From: Lentisphaerota bacterium
GTDB lineage: Bacteria > Verrucomicrobiota > Kiritimatiellia > UBA8416 > JABMPJ01
Length of the DNA stretch: 59,244 nucleotides
NCBI GenBank assembly: GCA_013203785.1
Contig: JABMPJ010000210.1
Location: 1 to 59,244, forward strand
Reading direction: 5' to 3'
Of this stretch, positions 43,622 to 52,192 are shown in pieces. Positions within the stretch are counted from its first letter, which is position 1, and each line of letters starts with the position of its first letter. A program made the position numbers and the translations under genes. Below the pieces are notes generated by a model. That model ran no database searches and was not told where the DNA came from. It worked only from the letters and a program-made list of their open reading frames with translations.

Positions 43622-43769
43622 ATTTCTTCTTTCCCATATCCCATCTGCGCGAATCTGCGTCATCTGCGGGCAGTCCCTCTCCCCCTCTTCACGAGATCAA
43701 GAATTTGATGGATGGATCAGGCCAAATGGTGCGCCCGAATCGCTATGCAACGACCCTGGGGGGTTTTTA

Positions 43770-44657
43770 ATGATCTGGATTACTGGTGCCAATGGAATGC
43801 TGGGTAGCGATTTGGTGCCGCTATTGCGCGACGGGGGATGGGATGTGCTGGCGACCGATGCCGAGGTTGATGTCCGCGATAGTGAAGCGCTACGGGTGGC
43901 CGTGGCGAGCAAACCAATCGATTGGGTGATTAACTGTTGTGCTTATACGGCCGTTGACGCCGCCGAGGCCAACGAGGCGGCCGCCATGGCAATCAATGTC
44001 GACGGGGCCGCGCATGTGGCGGAGGTGGCCACGTCGCTCCAGGCCCGCATGATCCATATCTCGACGGACTACGTCTTTGACGGGCAAGCCACGCATCCCC
44101 GAACGGAGGATGAGCCGCGCTCCCCGATCGGAGTATATGCCCGCTCTAAGGCTGAAAGTGAAAAGCGCGTTGCGGCCGCCGCACCTGATTCCACGATTCT
44201 TCGGACCGCCTGGTTGTATGGGCACCATGGCGGCAATTTTGTGCATACGATGCTGCGTCTTATGGAAGAACGGGAGCAGATCTCCGTCGTGAACGACCAG
44301 TTCGGCTCTCCAACGCAGACGGTCACGCTCTGTCGCGTCATCCGCCAGATAATCCGTCGGGACGTCCACGCCGACGGCATCTACCATGTCACGAGCCGTG
44401 GTGAAACCTCGTGGTATGGGTTCGCGCTAGCCATTCGCGATCTGGCCCTTGAGCGCGGATTGCTCTCGCACCCGTGTGAAGTGAAGCCGATAGCCACGGT
44501 AGACTATCCCACCCCGGCACGTCGCCCACCCTACTCCGTGCTCTCATGTGCCAAGATTGAGGGCCTTCTTGATATTGAGCTGCCTTCGTGGCAGTCCAGC
44601 CTGGCCACTTTCCTCACAGAGGCGGCCGAGCTGCCGAAGCACACAGCCGTCGTATAG
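43770..44657 (+). CDS. rfbD: dTDP-4-dehydrorhamnose reductase-like protein
   Basis: 295 residues. An extended SDR with MIWITGANGMLG for NADPH, HISTDYVFDGQ, the catalytic Tyr123-x3-Lys127, and the RTAWLYG and DQFGSPT motifs of RfbD. It reduces the 4-keto group of an epimerised 6-deoxyhexose nucleotide. The start is ATG 43770 with GGGGGG upstream; the longer open frame crosses element D. No rfbA or rfbB is in the window, so it may act on a CDP sugar from the minus-strand operon or on dTDP sugars made elsewhere. It is bracketed by elements D and E. Confidence 0.9.
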   Translation: MIWITGANGMLGSDLVPLLRDGGWDVLATDAEVDVRDSEALRVAVASKPIDWVINCCAYTAVDAAEANEAAAMAINVDGAAHVAEVATSLQARMIHISTDYVFDGQATHPRTEDEPRSPIGVYARSKAESEKRVAAAAPDSTILRTAWLYGHHGGNFVHTMLRLMEEREQISVVNDQFGSPTQTVTLCRVIRQIIRRDVHADGIYHVTSRGETSWYGFALAIRDLALERGLLSHPCEVKPIATVDYPTPARRPPYSVLSCAKIEGLLDIELPSWQSSLATFLTEAAELPKHTAVV

Positions 44658-44665
44658 GGAGCCGC

Positions 44666-44945
44666 GAGGAGAGGCTGCCCGCAGATCACGCAGATCGACG
44701 CAGATGAGAGGGATGATGGGGGGGCCGTGAGTCAGCGATACTTGTCGATGAGTCTGGATACGGGTCTTTCCGGCTGCGATCAGCAGCTGGCGGATAACGT
44801 TGAGCGAATCCTATGGCTGAGGCTTGTCCTACGAAGCTTCAGCGAAGTAGGATATTCCTCCGCCGACGGATTCACTCAACATTTCTTCTTTCCCATATTC
44901 CATCTGCGTCGATCTGCGTGATCTGCGGGCAGTCTCTGTCTCTCT
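44666..44945. repeat. CGCAGAT inverted-repeat element E
   Basis: 280 bp. The inner arms 44675-44706 and 44901-44932 are perfect inverted repeats over 32 bp. The core 44750-44898 matches 43491-43639 of element D with about four differences and includes one structured module (minus strand). It fills the convergent gap between rfbD and the CmcI-like gene. Confidence 0.93.
44770..44880 (-). ncRNA. Candidate structured RNA module E
   Basis: Minus-strand copy nearly identical to 43511-43621. One stem base differs (GGATTCACTCAAC), which makes an unpaired or wobble position instead of a compensated pair, so this copy may be starting to decay. Confidence 0.5.
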
Positions 44946-44997
44946 CGTCACACGATCTCTAAACGAACTCCCTCGCTATTCTTGCATGACTCCCTGA

Positions 44998-45735
44998 CTA
45001 ATCCTTGATGCACTTGAGATAGCCGTTTGGCGCGCAGGTGATCAGCAGCTTGCTGTCGATATCCTTGTCCACGACAAAGCGGTCGTTTTTCTCCAGAAAC
45101 GCCCATACCGCTGTCTTGGGGTTGTTGCCCTTGCCCCAGGGGCGCTCAGAGAAGAGCGCGTCATCCGCATCCTCGATGCCGGTATCTAGTACGATGAGAT
45201 AGCTGCCCTTCTTAACCAGCGAGGCATAGAGATCAAGTTCCCGCATCACATGGTCATGGGTGTGATTGGAGTCTAGAACCACCATCACGCGCGGCTTTCC
45301 CTCAGCAAACTGGTGTACCTGCCGCGCAATCTCCTCGTCGATGGATGATCCCTCGATCATGTGAATGCGCTTCACCATGGGGTGGGCCTCGATAGCCGCG
45401 CGGTTGTGCTCCCGGATGTCGATGTCGACGCCAAGCACCTCGCCGTGGCCGAGTAGCTCCAGCATGGAGGCATGAAAAATGATGGAGCCGCCATGGGCAA
45501 TGCCGGTCTCAATAATCAGATCGGGCTTTACCTCCCAAATCAACTCCTGCATCGCCATGATGTCCTGAGGAAACTGGATGATCGGTCGGCCCATCCACTT
45601 GAAGAAATAGCTATACTTGTGGGGTGCGGAGTCCTCCATGAAGCAACGGGCGGTCGCACGAAGGCTCTCGTTCTTTCCTGCAGCCTCAATATCGGCGCGT
45701 TTCTCCTCTTCAAACTGTCGGACTGCATCATTCAT
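44998..45735 (-). CDS. CmcI / cephalosporin hydroxylase-family protein (probable O-methyltransferase)
   Basis: 245 residues. Motifs DLIIETGIAHGGSIIFHASML, LGVDIDIREHNR, IHMIEGSSID and VMVVLDSNHTHDHVMREL match the CmcI/rhamnosyl O-methyltransferase family (PF04989), which has a class I methyltransferase fold. The probable role is O-methylation of a sugar or attached acid. ATG 45735 has AGGAG 9 nt upstream and overlaps the aldolase gene by 8 nt. It is the last gene of the minus-strand operon. Confidence 0.85.
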   Translation of the reverse strand: MNDAVRQFEEEKRADIEAAGKNESLRATARCFMEDSAPHKYSYFFKWMGRPIIQFPQDIMAMQELIWEVKPDLIIETGIAHGGSIIFHASMLELLGHGEVLGVDIDIREHNRAAIEAHPMVKRIHMIEGSSIDEEIARQVHQFAEGKPRVMVVLDSNHTHDHVMRELDLYASLVKKGSYLIVLDTGIEDADDALFSERPWGKGNNPKTAVWAFLEKNDRFVVDKDIDSKLLITCAPNGYLKCIKD

Positions 45736-46753
45736 TTTCTGGGTTCTCCTTTAGTCGTGCCATTTCCGCGGCAACCCGAAGAATCAACTCCTCGCTTGGA
45801 TCAACACGGTCAATTTTGCTTACTTCGATAATGAGTTTGCGGGGATTTACGGTGTAGGCCTCAGCGGCCACGTAGATCCGCGGGAGATAGCTGGAGTGGA
45901 ACTGCGCCATCCCGATCACGGCTTGCAGACTACTGATCCCACTGCTTTCTGCTTGGCGGGACCGAATGATCCTTTCGCCGGACTCCAAGGCTCGCATGGG
46001 ATTCACACCCGTGTGGTAGCCTCGCTTCTCGCAGAGAATGGCCATAATCTCGCTCTGCGCGTTGCCGGCGCCCCGTCCCAAGCCCTGCAACGTACAGTCC
46101 GTCATCGCCGCGCCGGCCTCAAAAGCGACAAGGCTATTGGCGACGGCCAGCATGAGGTTGTTGTGACCATGAAAACCGATATCAACGCTCAGCTCGGTGC
46201 TCAACATGCCGACATACCGCTGGACGTCATTCGGCATCATGCCCCCCGCCGAATCGACGACATTGATGGTGTCTACCCCGGCATCCACAATCGGATGCAT
46301 ACGCTGGACCAGCTCGACCGGTGAGACCGCGTAGGATTTCATCGCATTGTACGACACATGTAGCCCAAGCCGCTTTGCGTACACCACGAAATCAACCGCC
46401 TCGTCTGATTGCGTCACGTTCGTACCGATGCGCACAAAATCCATTCCGCAAGCGGAGGCACGATCCAGATCCTCCTTGCGCCCGATGCCGGGAATGAAGA
46501 AGGCCCCGAACCGTGCCTCGGTCAGCACACTCGCGGCGGCGTTCAGATATTCCTCATCGGTCGCGGCCGCAAACCCGTACTTGGCACCAGACGCGTTAAG
46601 CCCCACCCCGTGCCCGACTTCGATCCAACGGAATCCTGCCGCCTCCAACGCCCGACAGATCACGCGTGTGTCCTGAATCGTAAACCCGAAGTTGACGGCG
46701 TAGCTTCCGTCTCGAAGCGTACAATCCAAAAGGTCTTTGCTTGGTTCAGTCAT
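45728..46753 (-). CDS. HMGL-like aldolase-domain protein
   Basis: 341 residues. The DRE-TIM metallolyase signature DCTLRDGSYAVNFGF opens the protein, with the metal ligand motif FHGHNNLMLAVAN and LQGLGRGAGNA. Relatives include 4-hydroxy-2-oxovalerate aldolase and HMG-CoA lyase, which make or break C-C bonds next to a keto acid. In a polysaccharide locus it may build a branched acid or higher-carbon sugar. It overlaps the CmcI-like gene and follows the aminotransferase by 3 bp. The exact reaction is unknown. Confidence 0.85.
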   Translation of the reverse strand: MTEPSKDLLDCTLRDGSYAVNFGFTIQDTRVICRALEAAGFRWIEVGHGVGLNASGAKYGFAAATDEEYLNAAASVLTEARFGAFFIPGIGRKEDLDRASACGMDFVRIGTNVTQSDEAVDFVVYAKRLGLHVSYNAMKSYAVSPVELVQRMHPIVDAGVDTINVVDSAGGMMPNDVQRYVGMLSTELSVDIGFHGHNNLMLAVANSLVAFEAGAAMTDCTLQGLGRGAGNAQSEIMAILCEKRGYHTGVNPMRALESGERIIRSRQAESSGISSLQAVIGMAQFHSSYLPRIYVAAEAYTVNPRKLIIEVSKIDRVDPSEELILRVAAEMARLKENPENE

Positions 46754-46756
46754 GGC

Positions 46757-47893
46757 TCAGCTCGAAAGGCTTCCTTCGTCACCGGGAGTTTCTAAACAGT
46801 CGCGAATGATGCGACAACAACGCTCAATGTAGGGCTTATCGGCCACACGGTCGACCCACAGGTTCAGAATGCGAGGGCAAAGGTACTGCGTGTCCGGCAA
46901 CGCTTTCTCGCCGCACATCAGATCGGCAACCGACCAGTAGTGGTTGGACGCATGGATACCATTGCGTCGCAAACGCTCTGTGACGAGCAGGAGTTTCTCC
47001 GAATCGTGAATGATGAGAGCATAGCGCCATACCACACGACTGCTTCGCCAAGCCGAACACAACGTCAACCCTTGGCACCCCTCCAACTGCGCGTGGTACT
47101 GCTCCGCGCGCTGAACGCGCTCGCCATTCTCGGCATCCAGATTCTGGAAGCCAGAGGCCACCTTGGCCATGATGGTGGGATCCTCCGGGAACGCATGCAG
47201 GTAAAGATCTCTATACAGGGGGAGGGCCTCACTGAATATCTGGTGCACATCTAGAGAGGGGTCCGTACGCAGCAAATCCACGCACGCATGATAGAGGTTG
47301 CGGTGACTCAGTGCGCGCAACGCAAGGGGCGTGGATCGCGCAAAGGGAGGCAGGCAGGCCATTTCCTTTTCTATGATGGGCAGCCACTCGTCACGCTGAG
47401 TGAGCAACGCGCCCCCGGCCCCGGCCTGGACTATCTTTGTGCCGCCGAAACTCAAAATCCCAAAATCCCCCCATCCCCCCATGGGTCGGCCTTCGTAGGA
47501 GCCGCCGAGCGACTGCGCGGCGTCTTCAATGACGAAGATGCCCCGTTCGCGAGCCACCTCCAGAAGGGGGCGCATCGGCACCGCATTCCCAAACAAGTGA
47601 ACCGGCATGATCGCCCGCGTCTGCGGTGAAATTCGCGCGCTGAACGTGGTCTCGTCGAGCACGAAATCGTCCCGCCTCACATCTGCAAAGACGGGCTTGA
47701 ATCCGGCGTAGATGGCGACTTGCGCAAGGGACGGACAGCAGAGGGTTGGAATGATCACCTCACCGCTTCCCGCGACCGACTCAATGGCTTTTAGTGCCAA
47801 GTATATGGCGGTCGAACCGTGACCGGTCAGGAAAGCGCGCCGACAGCCACATTGCTGGTTTATCACCTCTTCTATGCTCCGGAGTGTCTGCAC
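46757..47893 (-). CDS. DegT/DnrJ/EryC1/StrS-family aminotransferase
   Basis: 378 residues. PLP-binding marks are TGHGSTAIYLALKAI near the N-terminus, VIEDAAQSLGGSYEG (Asp of the PLP ring contact) and the Schiff-base lysine in SFGGTKIVQAGAGGAL (Lys153). Members aminate keto sugars or related keto compounds. GTG start with AGGAGG 6 nt upstream, 12 nt after the deacetylase-like gene. With the aldolase next to it, its substrate may be an aldol product rather than a nucleotide sugar (inference). Confidence 0.87.
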   Translation of the reverse strand: MQTLRSIEEVINQQCGCRRAFLTGHGSTAIYLALKAIESVAGSGEVIIPTLCCPSLAQVAIYAGFKPVFADVRRDDFVLDETTFSARISPQTRAIMPVHLFGNAVPMRPLLEVARERGIFVIEDAAQSLGGSYEGRPMGGWGDFGILSFGGTKIVQAGAGGALLTQRDEWLPIIEKEMACLPPFARSTPLALRALSHRNLYHACVDLLRTDPSLDVHQIFSEALPLYRDLYLHAFPEDPTIMAKVASGFQNLDAENGERVQRAEQYHAQLEGCQGLTLCSAWRSSRVVWRYALIIHDSEKLLLVTERLRRNGIHASNHYWSVADLMCGEKALPDTQYLCPRILNLWVDRVADKPYIERCCRIIRDCLETPGDEGSLSS

Positions 47894-47905
47894 GAAAGCC
47901 TCCTG

Positions 47906-48838
47906 TTACCGACATGCAAGATTCAGATCCGCAATGTCCTTCATCCGCAGACTTTGATGGTCAGCGCCCACGGCTTCGATCGCCCGCACCAGATACGCAG
48001 CGTTGCGTTCTGTCTCCGACAGCGAGAACGCGTAAAGCGCGTGCGCCGCTGAACGCTCTATGACTTCGTCCGGGTGAAGGATCAACACCAGAACAGCCTC
48101 CTGCATGCCGCCCTGCAGCATGCTATTCAAATGGTGCTCGACCGCATCTCTAAATACATCGTGATGATAGGCCAAGTTGACGTACCGCAGCAATGGCGTA
48201 CATTCACTCCGCGACTGCACGGGAATCGTCGTCATCGGCACCTCAAGAATGGCATGGTGCGACAATGCCGACACGCGGTAGTCGGACCGGGCCGGGTGAT
48301 ATGGCGTGTTGGTGGTGGACTCCCAATCAAAACGCCGGGCGCCATCATCGCGTCGGCGGCCCGGAATGGCGGTGGAATCGATGTGCAATCCCAGGTGCGT
48401 CAGGGCGGCCATCGTGGTGTTGCTCCCAAACGCTTCGCCAAGCCGTACCGAGTGGAATTCGTGGCCGGCCTGACCGAGCTCGGCATGCGTTTCCTCTATT
48501 TGCTGCGCACAGGCCGCTTCATCATGTTCCTGCACGTATTGCCCCTGTTCTGCGCTCCAGCAATACAAATGCGGGTGCCACGCAATCTCATCGCCCGCCG
48601 CACCCAACTGCGACCAGAGCGCTTGGTGCTGATTCAGCAAATATGACGACCCACCGTACAGATCCCTCAACTGCCGGTCCGCGCGCACAAACCAGGTGCA
48701 ACGCAGTGCGTAGCGCGCGAAGATGTTCGCGAGTGAAGGGATCTGCTCGACTCCCCGCCAGCACAGGACCGTTCGTTCATTATCTGTGGCCGTGCCATCG
48801 CTGTCGACATCCACCGTGATAGACAAAGAGACTCTCAC
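47906..48838 (-). CDS. Polysaccharide deacetylase-like (NodB-fold) protein
   Basis: 310 residues. ITVDVDSDG near the N-terminus could supply the catalytic Asp, EIAWHPHLYCW looks like the His motif region, and HAILEVPMTTIPV and LVLILHPDEV fit later strands of a NodB-like barrel. The match is distant: the classic HSxxH spacing is not exact. The GTG start overlaps the methyltransferase stop by 4 nt (GTGA). It may hydrolyse an N-acyl group on a small precursor. Confidence 0.6.
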   Translation of the reverse strand: MRVSLSITVDVDSDGTATDNERTVLCWRGVEQIPSLANIFARYALRCTWFVRADRQLRDLYGGSSYLLNQHQALWSQLGAAGDEIAWHPHLYCWSAEQGQYVQEHDEAACAQQIEETHAELGQAGHEFHSVRLGEAFGSNTTMAALTHLGLHIDSTAIPGRRRDDGARRFDWESTTNTPYHPARSDYRVSALSHHAILEVPMTTIPVQSRSECTPLLRYVNLAYHHDVFRDAVEHHLNSMLQGGMQEAVLVLILHPDEVIERSAAHALYAFSLSETERNAAYLVRAIEAVGADHQSLRMKDIADLNLACR

Positions 48839-49473
48839 ACCAACGTTGCCTCCTTATAGAGAAACAGCGTGAAGTCGAACGGGAGATAGTCATGCCGAAG
48901 CGACACAAAAGGCGTGAGCGACTTCGCGTAGGAAAACATGCGCTCCGGCGAGAAATAGAAGAGATGGTCTTCATGGTAGTTTACGTAGTCGCCAAGCATG
49001 TCGATGGAGACACCCCGGCGTGCGGCCTTGAACGCTGCCTCCAGCGCGCTGCGAACCACGCTGTCGTTGTCCACATCCTCATAGCGGTTGTTGAAGACTT
49101 GGCACATGCAAACATAGTCAGCTTCATGCGCAATGCCGTCCTGTGAAATATCGCGGACTTCGAACTCTGCTTCCGGAAATTGCTGCCGATTGGCTTCGAT
49201 GAACGAAGGGACGATATCATAGCCAATGTAACGGATAGGGATGCTCTGATCGCGCAGGAACTTGTAATAGTACCCCAGACCGCACCCTATATCGAGCAGC
49301 GTCGTGTTCTCCAGGTCGCCGATGGAGGCGTGCGCGGTGTGCTGTATCCTCAACTTGTCACCCTTGCCCGTGTTCAGCGTGCGCAGATCATCGCCGTATT
49401 GGCGAAAACGCTCTTCATACCGACCCACAATTCGCGCCCGGTCTTCTTCCGACAATCTATCCGGTGTGCTCAA
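48835..49473 (-). CDS. Class I SAM-dependent methyltransferase
   Basis: 212 residues. LLDIGCGLGYYYKFLRD is motif I, IGYDIVPSFIEANRQ motif II, and DYVCMCQVFNNRY the post-motif region. The TTG start overlaps the ATP-grasp gene's stop (TTGA), with GGGAGG 5 nt upstream. It is part of the tightly coupled module 45.0-51.2 kb. The substrate is unknown. Confidence 0.82.
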   Translation of the reverse strand: MSTPDRLSEEDRARIVGRYEERFRQYGDDLRTLNTGKGDKLRIQHTAHASIGDLENTTLLDIGCGLGYYYKFLRDQSIPIRYIGYDIVPSFIEANRQQFPEAEFEVRDISQDGIAHEADYVCMCQVFNNRYEDVDNDSVVRSALEAAFKAARRGVSIDMLGDYVNYHEDHLFYFSPERMFSYAKSLTPFVSLRHDYLPFDFTLFLYKEATLV

Positions 49474-50717
49474 GCTACCTCCCTTTCTCCGGCAGACGGT
49501 GGCACTTCTTCGGCTTCAATCTCCACGTCGAGAGCCTCTTCCGCCGCTTGCGCTTTGGCCATCACGTCGGCACGGCTCTCGCCCACCGCCATAATCTGAC
49601 CACAGCGTTTGCCCCCCTCATCGATCACGCCAATCCTGTCGCCGGGGCGCAGGCCGATTCCCACCTGGATGACGCCGTCGATGGCTTGCGCATCTGTCAC
49701 GCCATCCACCCTCATCACACGCCCTGGAGAGAACGTCAAAAATGTGAGGATACCATCCTTTCGACGGGGAGGAGACCCCAGCGATACGCGTTCGCCCAGG
49801 GCCTGCCGAATCCGTGCTTCGAGCAGGTCCAACCCCGTCATGGCAGGGAGCAGTTCTGTCGCCACACGTGCGCCGCAGCCGCGGGCTGCGACCTCAATCA
49901 GCCGCACACCATTCTCCGTTACCATGTACTCCCCGTGGGTGAACCCCATGCGAATCCCCACGGCACGTACCACGGCTTCATGCGTGCGCTGCAAGGCGTG
50001 CATGGTCTGCTCGTCAAAGGCGGCGGGGTAGATGAGCTGGAGATCGAAACTGTATGGCGGCGCGCACTTCACCTTGTCGCAGATGCCAAGCGTCTGCACC
50101 CCTTCCGCATCGATGAACGCCTCGACGGAAGATTCTGTGCCCACCATCATGTCCTCCACCAGGACTGTACCCGAACGACTGGCCGCCTGGGCCAGAGGAA
50201 ACCGGGCCGCCACGTCATCGAGGGTCCAGACCTTTGCCACGCCACGGCTGGCCTGGCTGTCGCTGGGTTTCAGCACAACCGGCAGACCTATTTCCTCCGC
50301 GGCGCGGACCGCCTCTGAAACACTCATGGCCTTCCGGTACATCGGCTGTTCAATGCCCGCGCGTCGGCAACACTCCCGCATGAGCCACTTATCCGTGGCC
50401 TGTTGCGCAACCTGGGAGCCGATCCCCGGCAAGCCCATCTGCTCAGCCACGTAGGCCGCCGTAAGTACGGCCGCGTCGGTCTGTTCTGTGATAACGGCCT
50501 CAACACGATGTTGACGCGCCACCGCTAACATGCGCTTGCAGTCAAACACACTAACCGTCTCAGCCACATTCGCACAGCGAAGCCCCATGGCGTTCGGATC
50601 TCGATCCGCAGCCACCACCTTCAGTCCCATGGCCTGCGCCTTCAGAATCAGCGGCACCACGGCATCACTGGCGGGCAGTATCAAGATATTACGATCCGTC
50701 ATCGGCGGTTCACTCAC
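49470..50717 (-). CDS. ATP-grasp domain protein
   Basis: 415 residues. A preATP-grasp N-terminus (NILILPASDAVVPLILKAQAMGLKVVAADRDPNA) is followed by an ATP-grasp core (LPVVLKPSDSQASRGVAKV, EDMMVGTESSVEAFID, GEYMVTENGVRLIEVAARGCG) with metal and ATP ligands. Such enzymes join a carboxylate to an amine or thiol using ATP. It probably attaches an amino acid or acid to an amino sugar or to another precursor made by this module. GTG start overlapping the rfbC-like gene's stop by GTGA; ATG 50702 is an alternative. Confidence 0.86.
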   Translation of the reverse strand: MSEPPMTDRNILILPASDAVVPLILKAQAMGLKVVAADRDPNAMGLRCANVAETVSVFDCKRMLAVARQHRVEAVITEQTDAAVLTAAYVAEQMGLPGIGSQVAQQATDKWLMRECCRRAGIEQPMYRKAMSVSEAVRAAEEIGLPVVLKPSDSQASRGVAKVWTLDDVAARFPLAQAASRSGTVLVEDMMVGTESSVEAFIDAEGVQTLGICDKVKCAPPYSFDLQLIYPAAFDEQTMHALQRTHEAVVRAVGIRMGFTHGEYMVTENGVRLIEVAARGCGARVATELLPAMTGLDLLEARIRQALGERVSLGSPPRRKDGILTFLTFSPGRVMRVDGVTDAQAIDGVIQVGIGLRPGDRIGVIDEGGKRCGQIMAVGESRADVMAKAQAAEEALDVEIEAEEVPPSAGEREVA

Positions 50718-51244
50718 TTCCCAGCGTCGAGAAAGCCCTTGTCGCGCTGTGACAGAATGACGTCATCCAGCGGCCACGTTATCCCCACCAGCGGGTCATT
50801 GTAGCGGATGCCGCGTTGAGCCGAAGGGGCATAGGGCTGCGACATCTGGAAGAACACCTCGGTCTTGTCCTCGAGGGTCTGAAACCCGTCCGCGACGCCC
50901 TTGGGTATGTAGAGCAGATTCTGGTTGGCTGCCGATAACTCGAAGGCTTCCCACGTCCGCCATGTTGGCTCGCTCTCCCGCACGTCTACCACCACGACAT
51001 ACGCAGATCCTCGCGTACAACGGACCAACATCTCTTCCTCATGCGGCGCACACTGGTAGTGCAGACCTCGCACTGTCCCCTTCCGTGTATTAAAGACGGT
51101 GTTGCATTGCGCAAAGGTCATGTTGATCCCATGCTTCGCGAATTCCCTGGCACAGAAGGTGCGCGCAAAAACGCCCCGATCGTCCTCAATGCGTTCGGGC
51201 TCAATCAGCACGACGCCATTCAGTTTTGTCCGTTGAAATAGCAT
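50714..51244 (-). CDS. dTDP-4-dehydrorhamnose 3,5-epimerase-family protein (copy 1)
   Basis: 176 residues of the RmlC cupin family: RGVFARTFCAREF, the catalytic His62 in GTVRGLHYQ, VRCTRGSAYVVVVDVR, and YIPKGVADGFQTLED, with GITWP near the C-terminus. It epimerises C3 and/or C5 of a 4-keto-6-deoxy nucleotide sugar, here probably CDP-linked because rfbF is the next gene upstream. ATG 51244 has GGGAGGA upstream. It differs clearly from the second copy at 54233, so they may act on different carbons or sugars. Confidence 0.87.
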   Translation of the reverse strand: MLFQRTKLNGVVLIEPERIEDDRGVFARTFCAREFAKHGINMTFAQCNTVFNTRKGTVRGLHYQCAPHEEEMLVRCTRGSAYVVVVDVRESEPTWRTWEAFELSAANQNLLYIPKGVADGFQTLEDKTEVFFQMSQPYAPSAQRGIRYNDPLVGITWPLDDVILSQRDKGFLDAGK

Positions 51245-51296
51245 TTACAGTCCTCCCTCTTTGTGTGGTACCACTCCAAAAGCTGCGACAGTGTCA

Positions 51297-52070
51297 TCAT
51301 GGCCACATTTTCCATGGTGCGGTCCCGCCTTCCCACATGTTCTCCAGCAGGATCTTGTCGCGCATGTGGTCCATGCATTGCCAGAACCCCTTATGGCGGA
51401 AGGCCTGCAACTGGCCTTCGCGGGCGAGGGTCATCAAGGGGTATCCTTCAAAACTTGTTGGATCGCCCTCAATCAAATCCAGAACCTGCGGATCGAGCAC
51501 GAAGAATCCACCATTGATCCAACCGCCCTCACCTACCGGTTTTTCATCAAAACCTGTCACGACCGTATCCGACCCTATGACCAGTGACCCGTAACGTGCT
51601 GGCGTGCGGACTGCCGTCACGGTCGCCATTTTGCCATGCTGCTGATGAAACTGCAGGAGACGGGTGATATCCACATTCGCAACGCCATCCCCATAGGTCA
51701 TGCAGAATGCCTCGTCCTTCACAAAGTTGGTCACCCGTTTGAGCCGCCCCCCCGTCATAGTCTCCAGCCCCGTGTCCACTACAGTAACACGCCAAGGCTC
51801 AGCTTTCTGGTGATGGACTTCTATTGAATTTGTGGCCATATCAAACGTCACATCGGCCATATGGAGGAAGTAGTTGGCGAAATACTCCTTGATGATGTAG
51901 CCTTTGTAGCCGCAACAGATCACAAAGTCATTGATTCCGTGAGTCGAATATATCTTCATGACGTGCCACAGAATGGGCTGCGGACCGATCTCTATCATCG
52001 GCTTCGGGCGGAAGATCGATTCTTCCGTTATGCGAGTGCCTTTACCGCCTGCAAGAATCACGGCTTTCAT
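51297..52070 (-). CDS. rfbF: Glucose-1-phosphate cytidylyltransferase
   Basis: 257 residues. A nucleotidyltransferase N-terminus AGGKGTRITEE (residues 7-17) is followed by the RfbF-type segments PILWHVMKIYSTHGINDFVICCGYKG, MTYGDGVANVDI and WINGGFFVLDPQVLDLI. Forms CDP-glucose from CTP and glucose-1-phosphate, the first step of CDP-deoxyhexose synthesis. GGAGGGAG lies 8 nt upstream of the ATG. The partner rfbG is 4.4 kb upstream in the same operon, with four other genes between them. Confidence 0.93.
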   Translation of the reverse strand: MKAVILAGGKGTRITEESIFRPKPMIEIGPQPILWHVMKIYSTHGINDFVICCGYKGYIIKEYFANYFLHMADVTFDMATNSIEVHHQKAEPWRVTVVDTGLETMTGGRLKRVTNFVKDEAFCMTYGDGVANVDITRLLQFHQQHGKMATVTAVRTPARYGSLVIGSDTVVTGFDEKPVGEGGWINGGFFVLDPQVLDLIEGDPTSFEGYPLMTLAREGQLQAFRHKGFWQCMDHMRDKILLENMWEGGTAPWKMWP

Positions 52071-52192
52071 AACACGCTCCCTCCCTGTGAAGTTAATGCC
52101 CCCGAATCATACAGTGGACGCGTAGCGACGCTGGCCTCTGTGATGAATGACTATGTTCGATAAAGCGCACGATGTCAGTGATTTTGTGCCCA

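Larger units (their letters stand above)
43295..43682. repeat. CGCAGAT inverted-repeat element D
   Basis: 388 bp. The arms read GGAGAGGCTGCCCGCAGAT and its mirror ending ATCTGCGGGCAGTCCCTCTCC minus one base. The core carries two structured modules in opposite orientation (43361-43437 plus, 43511-43621 minus). It occupies most of the 566-bp divergent gap between the flippase and rfbD, with nothing else recognisable there apart from a CTAGATCTAG palindrome near 43224. Confidence 0.92.

Noticed and set aside
43554..43769. N-terminal extension of rfbD
   Set aside because: The extra 72 codons are read from repeat element D, while the family N-terminus (MIWITGANGMLG) begins at 43770.
41359..44945. 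Insertion sequences with their own transposase
   Set aside because: Elements C, D and E have no open frame with transposase or recombinase motifs in either strand; open frames over them are short and repeat-derived.
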